A stretch of DNA of 64,000 nt. Origin: Providencia rettgeri. GTDB taxonomy: Bacteria; Pseudomonadota; Gammaproteobacteria; Enterobacterales; Enterobacteriaceae. The DNA is taken from the NCBI RefSeq assembly GCF_001874625.1, contig NZ_CP017671.1, forward strand, positions 1,674,001 through 1,738,000, in the 5' to 3' direction. Positions 8,622 to 18,555 of this stretch are shown piece by piece (positions within the stretch are counted from its first letter, which is position 1; each line of letters opens with the position of its first letter). A program made the translations under genes and the position numbers. The notes under the pieces were generated by a model. It was not told the origin of the DNA and did not search any database. It saw only the letters and a program-made list of their open reading frames with translations.

Positions 8622-9842
8622 ATGTCTTTTTCACAAGCAGTCAGTGGCTTAAATGCAGCATCAGCGGGGCTGGATTCAATTGGTAATAATATTTCCAACT
8701 CCGCGACCAATGGTTTTAAAGGGGCGACAACCTCTTTTGCCGATATGTTCGCAGGATCAGGCGTTGGTCTGGGTGTTAATGTTGCAGCAGTAACACAAAA
8801 TTTTAAAGATGGCCCTATCACACGTACGGATAGACCAACGGATGTCGCTATTTCTGGCAATGGTTTTTTCCGTGTGCAAGACAAAAATGGCGATATTTAC
8901 TATAGCCGTGATGGCCAGTTTTTACGTGATAAAAGCGGTAACTTAGTGAACAACCAAGGCATGATCGTCACAGGTTATCCGGCAGGTGTTGATGAGGACG
9001 GTAATGTCACTATTCAAAGTGGTGGTGTTCCTGCGGGAATTAACATTCCAACCGATATGATGGATGCTAAAAAATCAGACTTAGCCAAACTGACAGTTAA
9101 CCTTAATTCAGAAGATAAAGTTAAAGATAAAAAGTTTGATATAACAAAACCTGATGATTCAGCAACTTATAATTTCAGTACCACAATGACTGCATTTGAT
9201 AGTCAAGGTAATACTCACGAAATTTCAGTGTATTTTGTCAAAGAGTCTGACAATAACTGGACGGCTTATGCAAAAGATACTAACGACACAGAAGCTAAAA
9301 AATTAGGTGAATTAGAGTTTGACGGCAACGGCAAGCTAAAAGACGCTGATAAAGCCACATTTGCCTTTGCTTATAACGGGTTAAATGGGGCGGATAATGG
9401 AACGTTAAATGTCGATCTGAGTAAAACTCGCCAACAGAAAGTCAGTGAATCCTCGGTCAGTGCTATTGATGTAGATGGCTTTCCTGCCGGTGAATACACC
9501 ACGTTTAAAATTGAAGATAACGGTTTAATTACTGCGAATTATTCTAACCAACAAAAACGTGTGGTAGGGCAAGTTGCGCTGTCTGCTTTTGCTAACCCGA
9601 ATGGTTTAGTTTCTCAAGGTGGTAACGTTTGGGCTTCTTCAAATGCTTCAGGTAACCCAATGGATGGTGTCCCAGGTGTAGGGCAATACGGCAAATTAAC
9701 CAGTGGTGCGCTGGAGTCTTCTAACGTGGACATGAGCCAAGAGTTGATCAGTATGATTGTGATGCAGCGTAATTATCAATCCAATGCGCAGACCATCAAA
9801 ACGCAAGATCAAATGTTACAAACATTGGTTAATTTACGATAA
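8622..9842 (+). CDS. flgE: Flagellar hook protein FlgE
   Basis: FlgE polymerises into the universal joint between rod and filament. It has 406 residues (E. coli 402). The N-terminal D0 motif is 'SGLNAASAGLDSIGNNISNSATNGFK' (quoted in part) and the C-terminal one is 'SSNVDMSQELISMIVMQRNY'. The central domain is more variable, as usual for the surface-exposed part of the hook. It lies between flgD and flgF in the canonical order. Confidence 0.97.
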   Translation: MSFSQAVSGLNAASAGLDSIGNNISNSATNGFKGATTSFADMFAGSGVGLGVNVAAVTQNFKDGPITRTDRPTDVAISGNGFFRVQDKNGDIYYSRDGQFLRDKSGNLVNNQGMIVTGYPAGVDEDGNVTIQSGGVPAGINIPTDMMDAKKSDLAKLTVNLNSEDKVKDKKFDITKPDDSATYNFSTTMTAFDSQGNTHEISVYFVKESDNNWTAYAKDTNDTEAKKLGELEFDGNGKLKDADKATFAFAYNGLNGADNGTLNVDLSKTRQQKVSESSVSAIDVDGFPAGEYTTFKIEDNGLITANYSNQQKRVVGQVALSAFANPNGLVSQGGNVWASSNASGNPMDGVPGVGQYGKLTSGALESSNVDMSQELISMIVMQRNYQSNAQTIKTQDQMLQTLVNLR

Positions 9843-9857
9843 ACCGAGAGGGTGGGC

Positions 9858-10613
9858 ATGGATCACGTCATTTATACTGCCATGGGTGGGGCGCGTCATG
9901 CGCTTGAAAACCAAGCGGTTGTTTCAAATAACATTGCTAATGTGTCAACGGCGGGCTTTAAAGCACAACTATCGGCAATGCGTGCTGTGCCCATTAACGG
10001 GGACAGCGAACCAACAAGGACACTGGTCGTTGCCTCAACACCCGGTGCAGATATGAGCCAAGGGCCACTGAACTATACAGGCAAGTCAACAGATGTGGCG
10101 TTAAATGACAAGCACTTTTTGGCTGTTGAACTTGCCGATGGCAGCGAAGCCTACACGCGTAACGGTAATATTCAGGTTTCGAGTGAAGGTGAGTTAATGA
10201 TTGGCGAGCGTCGTTTACAAGGGGATGGTGGTCCTATTAATGTTCCGCCGAATGCCGAATTAACTATCGGCACAGACGGCACAGTGACAGCGCTATTGGC
10301 GACCGACCCCCCAACGATGCTAGGGCAGATTGGCCGTTTAAAAGTGGTTGAAGCACAGCCACAAGACCTACTTCGTGGGGAAGATGGGTTATTTCATTTA
10401 TCACCTCAAGGCCAAGCGGCTAATGGCAATGTGCTTCCACAAAGTGAGCGCGCTATCGTTACCGCTGGTGTGATTGAGGGAAGTAACGTTAATGCTGCTG
10501 AAGCCATGGTTTCCATGATTGCCAATGCAAGGCATTTTGAAATGCAAATGAAAGTAGTCCGTAGTGCTGATGAAAATGCACAGCGGGCAAACCAATTGCT
10601 TGCCGTCAGCTAA
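9858..10613 (+). CDS. flgF: Proximal rod protein FlgF
   Basis: FlgF is a rod subunit. From the ATG at 9858 (MDHVIYTAMGGARHALE) it is 251 residues, the same as E. coli FlgF. A GTG at 9852 is in frame but lies too close to the GAGAGG ribosome binding site at 9846-9851. D0 motifs are 'AVVSNNIANVSTAGFKAQ' and 'EGSNVNAAEAMVSMIANARHF'. Confidence 0.96.
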   Translation: MDHVIYTAMGGARHALENQAVVSNNIANVSTAGFKAQLSAMRAVPINGDSEPTRTLVVASTPGADMSQGPLNYTGKSTDVALNDKHFLAVELADGSEAYTRNGNIQVSSEGELMIGERRLQGDGGPINVPPNAELTIGTDGTVTALLATDPPTMLGQIGRLKVVEAQPQDLLRGEDGLFHLSPQGQAANGNVLPQSERAIVTAGVIEGSNVNAAEAMVSMIANARHFEMQMKVVRSADENAQRANQLLAVS

Positions 10614-10631
10614 ATTCAGTAAGGAATTATT

Positions 10632-11414
10632 ATGATCCGTTCATTATGGATTGCAAAAACAGGGCTTGATGCTCAACAAACCAACCTTGATGTTATTTCT
10701 AATAACTTGGCAAACGTCAGTACTAATGGTTTTAAACGCCAACGTGCCGTATTTGAAGATTTAATGTATCAAAATATTCGCCAACCTGGCGCGATGAGCT
10801 CTGAGCAAACATCGTTACCGTCAGGGTTACAAATGGGGACGGGGGCTCGTCCCGTTGCCACAATGCGAGTTCACGCACAAGGTGCGTTAAACAAAACGGG
10901 TAATACCAACGATATCGCTATTCGAGGCCAAGGTTTCTTGCATGTACAAATGCCAGATGGTACCGACGCCTATACCCGCGATGGGGCATTGCAGCCCAAC
11001 CAAGATGGCCAGCTTGTAACCTCAAGCGGTTACCAAATTGTCCCTGCGATTATGATCCCTGATAACGCAAACAGCATGTCAATTGCCCGTGATGGTACGG
11101 TTTCTATCACCGTTTATGGTGATAATCAGCCGCAACAGATTGGTCAAATCACCTTAACTACTTTCATCAATGATGCAGGTTTAGAAAGTATGGGTGAAAA
11201 CCTGTATATGGAAACGGCAAGTTCAGGTGCCCCTAATGAAAGTGCTCCGGGAACGAATGGTGCAGGGTTGATTTATCAAAATATGCTAGAGACATCTAAC
11301 GTCAATGTTGCCGAAGAGTTAGTGAATATGATCCAAACTCAACGTGCTTATGAAATTAATAGTAAGGCAGTATCCGCATCTGACCAGATGCTACAGCGTT
11401 TAACTCAGCTGTAA
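10632..11414 (+). CDS. flgG: Distal rod protein FlgG
   Basis: FlgG forms the distal rod that spans the periplasm inside the P and L rings. The 260 residues equal the E. coli length and the sequence is strongly conserved ('[20 protein letters not shown]' at the N-terminus, '[20 protein letters not shown]' near the C-terminus). A clear AAGGA site precedes the ATG. Confidence 0.98.
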   Translation: MIRSLWIAKTGLDAQQTNLDVISNNLANVSTNGFKRQRAVFEDLMYQNIRQPGAMSSEQTSLPSGLQMGTGARPVATMRVHAQGALNKTGNTNDIAIRGQGFLHVQMPDGTDAYTRDGALQPNQDGQLVTSSGYQIVPAIMIPDNANSMSIARDGTVSITVYGDNQPQQIGQITLTTFINDAGLESMGENLYMETASSGAPNESAPGTNGAGLIYQNMLETSNVNVAEELVNMIQTQRAYEINSKAVSASDQMLQRLTQL

Positions 11415-11492
11415 TTGGTTTATTGAGCGGGAAAGACACAGAAAGGTAACTTGCAATCACGATGGTGAGTTACCTATGAGAGGGATCTCTTC

Positions 11493-12278
11493 GTGATGGT
11501 AGAACGTACACTGCAGCAAAAGAGTAGCATGATGATTGAAAGCAGCACGATTTCTCAACAGCAAAAAATAGCGTTGCAAACGCCTTTAATCGCAACCAAA
11601 CAGGTGGGATTAGTCATTGCTTTGGTTTTGATTACCAGTGGCTGCGCACACATAAAATCACGTCCGTTAGTGGACACACAGACAACGGCAATTCCAAGTG
11701 CACCGACGGCACCTGCACCGAATGGCTCAATATTTCAAAGTGCTCAGCCGGCATATTATGGCTATCAGCCCCTATTTGAAGATAGGCGCCCTCGTAATGT
11801 TGGCGATATTTTGACTATCAATCTGCAAGAAAATGTCAGTGCTAGCAAAAACTCGTCTGCAAATGCGAATCGCACTGGGAAAACTGGTTTCTTGGCTGCG
11901 ATACTGCCCGGCTTTATGCAAGGCTGGATTGGCGGTAAGAATACCGAACTCGATATTAAAGGTAATAGTGACTTTAGTGGTAAGGGCGGAGCGAATGCCA
12001 ATAACACCTTTAAAGGGACGATTACCGTGACGGTAGACCAATTACTGGCGAACGGTAACTTACATGTCGTCGGTGAGAAGCGTATTGCCATTAACCAAGG
12101 AACGGAGTCGATCCGCTTCTCTGGCGTGGTTAACCCACGGACCATTGGGTCAGATAACCATGTAAGCTCCACACAGGTGGCGGATGCACGTATTGAATAT
12201 GTGGGTGATGGTTACATCAATGAATCGCAAAACATGGGCTGGCTGCAACGCTTTTTCTTAAATGTTTCGCCTTATTAA
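11493..12278 (+). CDS. flgH: Outer-membrane L-ring lipoprotein FlgH
   Basis: FlgH is the lipoprotein of the flagellar L ring in the outer membrane. The lipobox is 'LITSGC' and conserved ring motifs include '[20 protein letters not shown]' and 'VNPRTI'. From the GTG at 11493 the protein has 261 residues and the lipobox Cys is residue 51, giving an unusually long, Gln/Ser-rich N-region before the hydrophobic stretch. Starts at 11496 (ATG), 11529 or 11532 (ATG) are also possible and would shorten it; 11532 puts the Cys at residue 38. The mature protein is normal. Confidence 0.94.
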   Translation: MMVERTLQQKSSMMIESSTISQQQKIALQTPLIATKQVGLVIALVLITSGCAHIKSRPLVDTQTTAIPSAPTAPAPNGSIFQSAQPAYYGYQPLFEDRRPRNVGDILTINLQENVSASKNSSANANRTGKTGFLAAILPGFMQGWIGGKNTELDIKGNSDFSGKGGANANNTFKGTITVTVDQLLANGNLHVVGEKRIAINQGTESIRFSGVVNPRTIGSDNHVSSTQVADARIEYVGDGYINESQNMGWLQRFFLNVSPY

Positions 12279-12311
12279 TTGAACATAAGAGAGAATAGCC
12301 GAGATAACTCA

Positions 12312-13415
12312 ATGAAAAACAAAGTATTAATTTTGCTATCGCTATTTTGCTGTTTTGTATTTGCAGCGCACAGTGAACGTATTAAAGATTTAACCACGGT
12401 TCAAGGGGTACGTGATAACGCATTAATCGGTTATGGACTTGTTGTCGGGCTCGATGGCACGGGTGACCAAACCATGCAAACCCCATTTACAACCCAAAGT
12501 TTAAATAACATGTTGTCGCAAATGGGGATTACGGTCCCCCCCGGTACTAACATGCAATTGAAAAATGTGGCAGCGGTGATGGTAACCGCAAAATTACCAC
12601 CTTTTGCGCGTACTGGTCAGTCTGTGGATATCGTTGTTTCTTCAATGGGGAATGCAAAAAGCTTGCGGGGTGGAACATTATTGATGACGCCACTGAAAGG
12701 CGTTGATGGGCAAGTCTACGCCATGGCGCAAGGAAATATTCTGGTTGGTGGAGCTGGCGCAAGCGGTGGTGGTAGCAGCATTAAAGTGAATCAACTTAAT
12801 GGTGGACGCATTACTGGTGGGGCAACGATTGAGCGTGAACTACCAAGTAACTTTGGGCAAAGTGGCGCAATTAACCTGCAATTAAACGAAGATAGCTTCA
12901 CATTAGCGCAAGATATTGCAGATGCAATAAACCGTATGGGGGGAGTCGGTTCAGCTTCCGCGTTGGACTCGCGTACGGTTCAATTATTAGTTCCGGCTAA
13001 CAACCGTGACCAAGTACGCTTTTTGTCTCGGGTACAGGAACTTAACGTGCGGACACCAATGGCAGAAGCAAAAGTGATCCTCAATTCACGGACCGGTTCA
13101 GTTGTCATTAACCGCAGTGTGACACTCGAAAGCTGTGCGGTGGCTCATGGTAGTTTAGCGGTTACCGTTGAAAGACAAACACAAGTCAGCCAACCTGATA
13201 CCCCATTTGCAGGTGGGCAAACGGTCGTAACCCGTAACACCAATGTCGGTATACGCGACCAAGGTGGTTCATTGCAAAAAGTGAATGCGAGTGTGCAATT
13301 AAACCAAGTTATTCAGGCTTTAAATACTTTAGGTGCGACGCCAAACGATTTGATGTCAATATTGCAAGCTATGGAAAGTGCAGGTTGCTTGCGTGCAAAA
13401 TTGGAGATCATCTAA
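12312..13415 (+). CDS. flgI: Periplasmic P-ring protein FlgI
   Basis: FlgI forms the P ring around the rod in the peptidoglycan layer. From the ATG at 12312 it has 367 residues (E. coli 365) with a Sec signal peptide '[18 protein letters not shown]' cleaved before ERIKDL. The frame is open from 12279, but the extra 11 residues are polar and would displace the signal peptide. Conserved blocks: '[17 protein letters not shown]', '[17 protein letters not shown]'. The stop overlaps the flgJ start (TAATG). Confidence 0.96.
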   Translation: MKNKVLILLSLFCCFVFAAHSERIKDLTTVQGVRDNALIGYGLVVGLDGTGDQTMQTPFTTQSLNNMLSQMGITVPPGTNMQLKNVAAVMVTAKLPPFARTGQSVDIVVSSMGNAKSLRGGTLLMTPLKGVDGQVYAMAQGNILVGGAGASGGGSSIKVNQLNGGRITGGATIERELPSNFGQSGAINLQLNEDSFTLAQDIADAINRMGGVGSASALDSRTVQLLVPANNRDQVRFLSRVQELNVRTPMAEAKVILNSRTGSVVINRSVTLESCAVAHGSLAVTVERQTQVSQPDTPFAGGQTVVTRNTNVGIRDQGGSLQKVNASVQLNQVIQALNTLGATPNDLMSILQAMESAGCLRAKLEII

Positions 13416-14395
13416 TGAGTGATATGCAGCTATTGCAAGGTGCCGCGTTTGATTTACAGTCGCTAGGCCAGCTAAAAGGCGAACTGAATAAAAACCCAGA
13501 GCAAGGGCTGCGCCAAGTCACGCAGCAACTTGAGGCAACATTTGTCCAAATGATGCTAAAAAGTATGCGTGACGCATTACCCCAAGATGGTTTATTTTCC
13601 AGCGACCAAACGCGTATGCTCACCAGCATGTATGACCAGCAAATCGCCCAAGATCTTTCACAAAAAGGCTTAGGTTTTGGTGAGATGATGTACCAACAGT
13701 TAACGCGCGAGCAAATAGAGCCTAATGTAGCGCTCAGCAATAGCATGTTACCGCTCGATGAAAAAGCCATCCAAACATTGCCACCATTTAATATGCAGCA
13801 GATGATGCGTCATTTTGCGCCTACGGGGGATATGCTTTCAGCACCATTTCAAAAAATCAAAGCGTTATCGCTTAACAGCAGTAATTTTATTCGTCGCTTA
13901 ATTGAACCAGCAAAGGCTGCAAGTCAAAACAGTGGTATTTCACACTTTCTCGTCTTAGCGCAGGCGGCATTAGAAAGTGGTTGGGGACAGCGGGAAATTT
14001 TGAAAAGTGACGGTAAAACCAGCCATAACTTATTTGGTATTAAAGCTGGGAAAAACTGGCAGGGACCCGTCACTAATATCATGACAACCGAAGTCATTAA
14101 TGGCAAAACAATAAAAATGCGCGATGACTTCCGAGTCTATGGTTCATACGAAGAAGCGATTGCTGATTATATCAGTCTATTAACCGAAAACCCGCGCTAT
14201 AAAGATGTGAAAAAAGCGCCGACGCCTGAAATTGCTGCGCGTCGCTTACATCAAGCCGGTTACGCCACTGACCCAAGTTATTCAGACAAACTGATCACCT
14301 TGATTAACCAAATTCGCGGTCATCAACCGACAGCAAATACCTCGGCATCAAGGGCAGTGCAAGCCTATACCATAGACTTAAACGATATTTTTTAA
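13415..14395 (+). CDS. flgJ: Rod cap and peptidoglycan hydrolase FlgJ
   Basis: FlgJ is the rod-capping scaffold (N-terminal half) fused to a GH73 muramidase that opens the peptidoglycan layer for the rod (C-terminal half). It has 326 residues from the ATG at 13415 (E. coli 313). The rod-cap motif 'LEATFVQMMLKSMRDALP' lies near residue 40. The muramidase motif 'AQAALESGWGQREI' carries the predicted catalytic Glu at about residue 187, followed by 'NLFGIKAG'. An in-frame upstream ATG at 13385 lies inside flgI and is rejected. Confidence 0.96.
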   Translation: MSDMQLLQGAAFDLQSLGQLKGELNKNPEQGLRQVTQQLEATFVQMMLKSMRDALPQDGLFSSDQTRMLTSMYDQQIAQDLSQKGLGFGEMMYQQLTREQIEPNVALSNSMLPLDEKAIQTLPPFNMQQMMRHFAPTGDMLSAPFQKIKALSLNSSNFIRRLIEPAKAASQNSGISHFLVLAQAALESGWGQREILKSDGKTSHNLFGIKAGKNWQGPVTNIMTTEVINGKTIKMRDDFRVYGSYEEAIADYISLLTENPRYKDVKKAPTPEIAARRLHQAGYATDPSYSDKLITLINQIRGHQPTANTSASRAVQAYTIDLNDIF

Positions 14396-14422
14396 AAACA
14401 CGGAATTAATGCGAGTTTGGCC

Positions 14423-14449
14423 TAAACAATTACGCTGAATTTCCGATAA
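14423..14449 (+). promoter_or_regulatory. Sigma-28 (FliA) promoter of flgKL
   Basis: TAAACAAT, 11 bases, TCCGATAA. Seven of eight -10 bases match the FliA consensus and the spacing is the consensus 11. It lies in the 142-base gap between flgJ and flgK, about 90 bases before flgK, and gives flgKL a class 3 promoter in addition to read-through from the hook operon. Confidence 0.82.
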
Positions 14450-14537
14450 CCAAATATGCTGTAAATAATTTGAGTTGCTTATCACTTTGATTGTGTCAGC
14501 CAATTAAAGGGGTCAGCATCTAGAACAGGAAAAGCTT

Positions 14538-16181
14538 ATGCTGAACAATGTAATGAATAATGCGCTCAGTGGTGTGAACGCTGCACAAGGCGGGTTAAGT
14601 GTGATTTCTAACAACTTAGCGAACGCAGGTGTAGGTTACTATCACCGCCAAAGTGCTGTTTTCGGGGAGAATCCCGGTACGATGACACCTAATGGCTATT
14701 TTGGTAACGGCACTTATTTCAGCCATGTTCGCCGTGAGTTTGATGAATTTATCAATGCACAGTACAGCCAATCACGCGCTCGCAGCGGTGATTATGAGGC
14801 GTACGTTAAAAACTGTAATAAAGTCGATGATTTGCTTACTAATGATATTGAAGATATCTCCAGTAATATCGGTAGTTTTTTCACTTCATTAGATGCAGCA
14901 ACCAGTGACGCCAGTGATAAAACATTGATTGACGTTTTCTTGGGCAATTCAAATGCGTTGGTAAGTCAATTTAAAGACGCTGATCGCCGTTTACAAGAAA
15001 TGGAGCGGGATATTAATCACCAAATCGAAAATAAGGTGAAAGATATCAATACATATGCGGAAAAAATTGCTGGTCTAAACCAGCAGATCTCCCGTGTACG
15101 TTCAGTCAGCGGTTCTGAACCTAATGATTTATTGGATGTGCGTGATCGCTTAGTAAATGAAGTTAACTCGTTAGTTGGGGTTAAGGTCATTGAACAAAAC
15201 GGCAACTATAATGTGACGTTTGCCAATGGTTTACCGCTGGTGACTGGCGAAAAAGCTAACCGTTTAGAAGCAGTCCCTTCATCAAAAGACGATAGCCGTT
15301 TTAGTATCGGTTTTGTGGGAGCAAATGGCCAAGCGCGTGAAATCCCAGATGGGTCATTTCGTGGGGGAGAGCTAAGCGGTATTTTGCGTTCTCGTCAGGA
15401 AGTGATTGACCCGGCTTATCAAAAACTCAATAAATTAGCATTAGTTTTTGCAACGAAATTCAATGAAGTTCATAGCAAAGGCTATGATGCCAATGGTAAT
15501 ACGGGTAAAGACTTTTTTGAGATTGGTAAAGGCAGCGTTGTTAGCAATACCCATAATAGCGGTAAAGCGGATTTCGATTTGAGCTATAGCGATGTCTCTA
15601 AGGTGACAGGCAATAACTATGAAATGCGTTTTGATGGTAGCGAATGGAATGTCACTCGTTTACCTGAAAGCATTAAAGTTTCGGTAGATGATTCAACCGC
15701 AGGCACACTGAAATTTGATGGTATAGAAGTCAAAATAAGCAATAGCCAAGGCATGACAAAAGGTGATTCTTTCCTTGTTAAGCCTGTGAGCGGTGTTATC
15801 AACGGTATGCAAACATTGATTAGTGATGCATCGGGCTTTGCTGCCGCGGGGAGTAAAGATAGTGGCCCAGGTGATAATGAAAATATTAAAGAGCTGGTTA
15901 AATTACAAGACCAAAAACTGATTGATGGCGGCTCGACCTTCTCTGATTTCTACGCAACCTTAGTCAATGATGTCGGTAGTAAAACTAAACAAGCCCAAAT
16001 TGATTCGGAAACACAAAATAAAATGACTGAGAGCTTTTATGCCCAAGAGCAGGCTATCTCAGGCGTGAATATGAATGAAGAAAGTATTCAAATGCAGAAG
16101 ATCCAGCAGTTTTTTAATGCGAATGCGCAAGTATTAAAAACGGTGGATGATTTGTTTAATGCGTTGATGCGTGCATTCTAA
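14538..16181 (+). CDS. flgK: Hook-filament junction protein FlgK (HAP1)
   Basis: FlgK is the first junction protein between hook and filament. It has 547 residues, the same as E. coli FlgK. The N-terminal D0/D1 motif '[20 protein letters not shown]' and C-terminal 'AISGVNMNEESIQMQKIQQF' are typical. Its C-terminus is the FlgN chaperone target. It is followed by flgL after 28 bases. Confidence 0.97.
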   Translation: MLNNVMNNALSGVNAAQGGLSVISNNLANAGVGYYHRQSAVFGENPGTMTPNGYFGNGTYFSHVRREFDEFINAQYSQSRARSGDYEAYVKNCNKVDDLLTNDIEDISSNIGSFFTSLDAATSDASDKTLIDVFLGNSNALVSQFKDADRRLQEMERDINHQIENKVKDINTYAEKIAGLNQQISRVRSVSGSEPNDLLDVRDRLVNEVNSLVGVKVIEQNGNYNVTFANGLPLVTGEKANRLEAVPSSKDDSRFSIGFVGANGQAREIPDGSFRGGELSGILRSRQEVIDPAYQKLNKLALVFATKFNEVHSKGYDANGNTGKDFFEIGKGSVVSNTHNSGKADFDLSYSDVSKVTGNNYEMRFDGSEWNVTRLPESIKVSVDDSTAGTLKFDGIEVKISNSQGMTKGDSFLVKPVSGVINGMQTLISDASGFAAAGSKDSGPGDNENIKELVKLQDQKLIDGGSTFSDFYATLVNDVGSKTKQAQIDSETQNKMTESFYAQEQAISGVNMNEESIQMQKIQQFFNANAQVLKTVDDLFNALMRAF

Positions 16182-16209
16182 GTTTTAGCAATATAATAAG
16201 GGTTTAGCG

Positions 16210-17145
16210 ATGCGTTTAAGTACAAATATGATTTATCACCAACGCCTGCAAGACATGAATAATGCTCAGGCGCGTTGGATGGATGCAGGTAGCCAATTAG
16301 CCTCGGGTAAGCGCGTGAGTAAACCGTCTGATGACCCTCAAGCCTCATCACAAGCGGTGCGAATTAGCCAATCAGAAAACCGTAACCAGCAATATGTCGC
16401 AAGCCGTGGGTTTGCAAAAACGGGCATGACATTGCAGATGAGTATTTTGACTCAAATGACGGATGTGACCACACAAATTGATACCACTATCATTCAAGCT
16501 TCTAACCAAGGTGCTTTAAGTGATAAAGACCGTCATTCACTGGCAGAGCAGTTAACAGGTTTAAAAGAACAACTGGTGGGATTAGGTAATACAACGGATG
16601 GTAATGGCCGTTATATTTTTGCTGGTTTTAAATCGGATAAGCCCCCGTTTGAAATTGACGCTGATGGTAATGTGTTGTACCACGGCGGTGATAAACCGAT
16701 TATGCAAAATGTCGCTAGTGACCGAGAAATGACCACCTATTTTACGGGTGCGCAAGTTTTTGAGACGGGCAGCGATAATGTTGTTAATGTTTTCAAAGCG
16801 TTGAATGCAGGTATTGATGCGCTGAAAATTCCACAACAAGATGCGCCTCAAGCTGATTTAGACCGCGCTCAAGCAGGGATGGATGAAGCTAACCGTGGAA
16901 TTAAAGCAGCGCTTGACCAAATTTCTAATATTGAAGCGAAACAAGGCTTACAACTGCAAGAAATTGATAAATTAGATTTCTTGGCAGATACCCGTTCGAT
17001 TCAAAATGCAGCTCGTAAAAGTGAGCTGCTTGAGACCAACTGGACGGGCACTACGACGGATTACTATAAAGAAAAGGCGATGTTTGATGCATCCCAAAGT
17101 ATTTTTAAAGATTTAAACAGTATGTCACTTTTTGGTAACCGTTAA
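16210..17145 (+). CDS. flgL: Hook-filament junction protein FlgL (HAP3)
   Basis: FlgL is the second junction protein, seating the first flagellin subunits. It has 311 residues (E. coli 317) with the flagellin-like N-terminal helix region 'ASGKRVSKPSDDPQASSQAV'. It closes the flg cluster. In the known Proteus-type layout the fliR end of the fli cluster follows; here the CRISPR-Cas locus intervenes. Confidence 0.96.
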   Translation: MRLSTNMIYHQRLQDMNNAQARWMDAGSQLASGKRVSKPSDDPQASSQAVRISQSENRNQQYVASRGFAKTGMTLQMSILTQMTDVTTQIDTTIIQASNQGALSDKDRHSLAEQLTGLKEQLVGLGNTTDGNGRYIFAGFKSDKPPFEIDADGNVLYHGGDKPIMQNVASDREMTTYFTGAQVFETGSDNVVNVFKALNAGIDALKIPQQDAPQADLDRAQAGMDEANRGIKAALDQISNIEAKQGLQLQEIDKLDFLADTRSIQNAARKSELLETNWTGTTTDYYKEKAMFDASQSIFKDLNSMSLFGNR

Positions 17146-17170
17146 TAAATTAAAGGTTTAATTTTACTCA

Positions 17171-17204
17171 CCGCGCTTTGGAGTGATTCGAGCGCGGTTT
17201 TTTT
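17171..17204 (+). terminator. Rho-independent terminator after flgL
   Basis: A perfect 7-bp GC-rich stem, CCGCGCT with AGCGCGG, closes a 13-base loop and is followed by a run of eight T. It ends the flgBCDEFGHIJKL transcript and insulates the CRISPR leader from it. Confidence 0.9.
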
Positions 17205-17415
17205 TATTTTGAGGTACCTATATTTACGCACTATTTTTGTTTAGTGCATATTGCATAAATCCCGATTTGTTTTACCCTAGTTTGACCTTTATTTTTTGCT
17301 ATTTAAAAAATTAATTATTAAACAATAAGTTAGGATACCCTCCCAAAACAAAGGTATTTTGGCGTTTATAAAGCTAGTACATTGTTTTCCTTTGTTTTAT
17401 CTTATTTAACTAATA
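17205..17415 (+). promoter_or_regulatory. Leader of CRISPR array 1
   Basis: About 210 A/T-rich bases with no gene lie directly upstream of the first repeat. Array polarity (degenerate repeat at the far end, repeat orientation) shows this is the leader side, where the array promoter and the spacer-integration signals should be. The last 31 bases, starting TTTTCCTTTGTTTTATCT at 17385, recur as spacer 10 of the same array over the first 18 bases. No promoter boxes are called with confidence. Confidence 0.75.
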
Positions 17416-18406
17416 GTTCACTGCCATACAGGCAGCTTAGAAATAATTTAATTTCCATTGCTGTTTTCCTCATCTGTTCACTGCCATACAGGCAGCTTAG
17501 AAATTTGACACCTTTTTCACCGTCAAAAACAACAAGTTCACTGCCATACAGGCAGCTTAGAAATACGATAAACATCAGTTAGTGGGTATCCAAACGTTCA
17601 CTGCCATACAGGCAGCTTAGAAAATGAGCACGCTAAGTTGATTCGGCGATAAACAGTTCACTGCCATACAGGCAGCTTAGAAATGACCACGTCACCGTTT
17701 CACCAACTATTGATGGTTCACTGCCATACAGGCAGCTTAGAAATGTTTCTAAGTACCGAACAAGAGAAAACTTTGTGTTCACTGCCATGCAGGCAGCTTA
17801 GAAAAGTGCAAACGTCGATTAATGGCAGCGTAGTAAGTTCACTGCCATGCAGGCAGCTTAGAAAAGACATAGAGCTATCAAGAACCGCCTCAGCTCGTTC
17901 ACTGCCATGCAGGCAGCTTAGAAAGAAAAGATAAGTTCTTGGGCAGACCTGAGACAGTTCACTGCCATGCAGGCAGCTTAGAAATTTTCCTTTGTTTTAT
18001 CTATTCACGTAAAACAGTTCACTGCCATACAGGCAGCTTAGAAACTGCAAATGTCGAATTGCTAGGCGCGGGGAAATGTTCACTGCCATGCAGGCAGCTT
18101 AGAAAATCGCCGTGAAATCAGACTCAGCGAATCGAATGGTTCACTGCCATGCAGGCAGCTTAGAAACGAAGTGGAAAAGAAAAGAGCAACTATTGATTGT
18201 TCACTGCCATACAGGCAGCTTAGAAAGGAACTAACGCGGCTACGCCATAAATTATCGTGTTCACTGCCGTACAGGCAGCTTAGAAATCATGCTGATGAAT
18301 GGGATCAGGATGTTCTCTGTTCACTGCCGTATAGGCAGCTTAGAAATCTTCATTGCATCCCTGCGAGTTAAATTAATCGTTCACTGCCATAAAGGCAGCT
18401 AAAAAA
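17416..18406 (+). CRISPR. CRISPR array 1, type I-F: 17 repeats, 16 spacers
   Basis: The 28-base repeats begin GTTCACTGCC and end GGCAGCTTAGAAA, the type I-F repeat bound by Csy4. They start at 17416, 17476, 17536, 17596, 17656, 17716, 17777, 17837, 17897, 17957, 18017, 18078, 18139, 18199, 18259, 18319 and 18379. Spacers are 32 bases, or 33 at 17744, 18045 and 18106. Between the constant stem halves CTGCC and GGCAG the loop varies: ATACA in repeats 1-6, 11 and 14, ATGCA in 7-10 and 12-13, GTACA in 15, GTATA in 16, ATAAA in 17. The last repeat also has a decayed 3' end (GCTAAAAAA), marking the leader-distal end. Cas genes follow 149 bases downstream. Confidence 0.99.
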
Positions 18407-18555
18407 CAGCCAAGGAGTTATTTTTACTGGATATTCTGTGAAACCCCTCGCAAATTTGGCTTTAGTGATAATTTAAGGCTTGTTTCATTGGTTAAAGCTT
18501 ATTCTAATAAGATTGATTCAAAAAACTTATTATTTAAGGAAGAATTCAACTGCTT

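Noticed and set aside
17385-17415. PAM-dependent self-targeting of the leader by spacer 10
   Set aside because: Only 18 of 32 bases match cleanly and the adjacent bases (TG) are not the CC expected for type I-F, so cleavage is unlikely.
17382-18371. ORFs running through CRISPR array 1 with repeated 'SLPYRQLR' motifs
   Set aside because: The peptide repeats are translations of the CRISPR repeat; there is no start signal and the frame breaks where spacer length changes.
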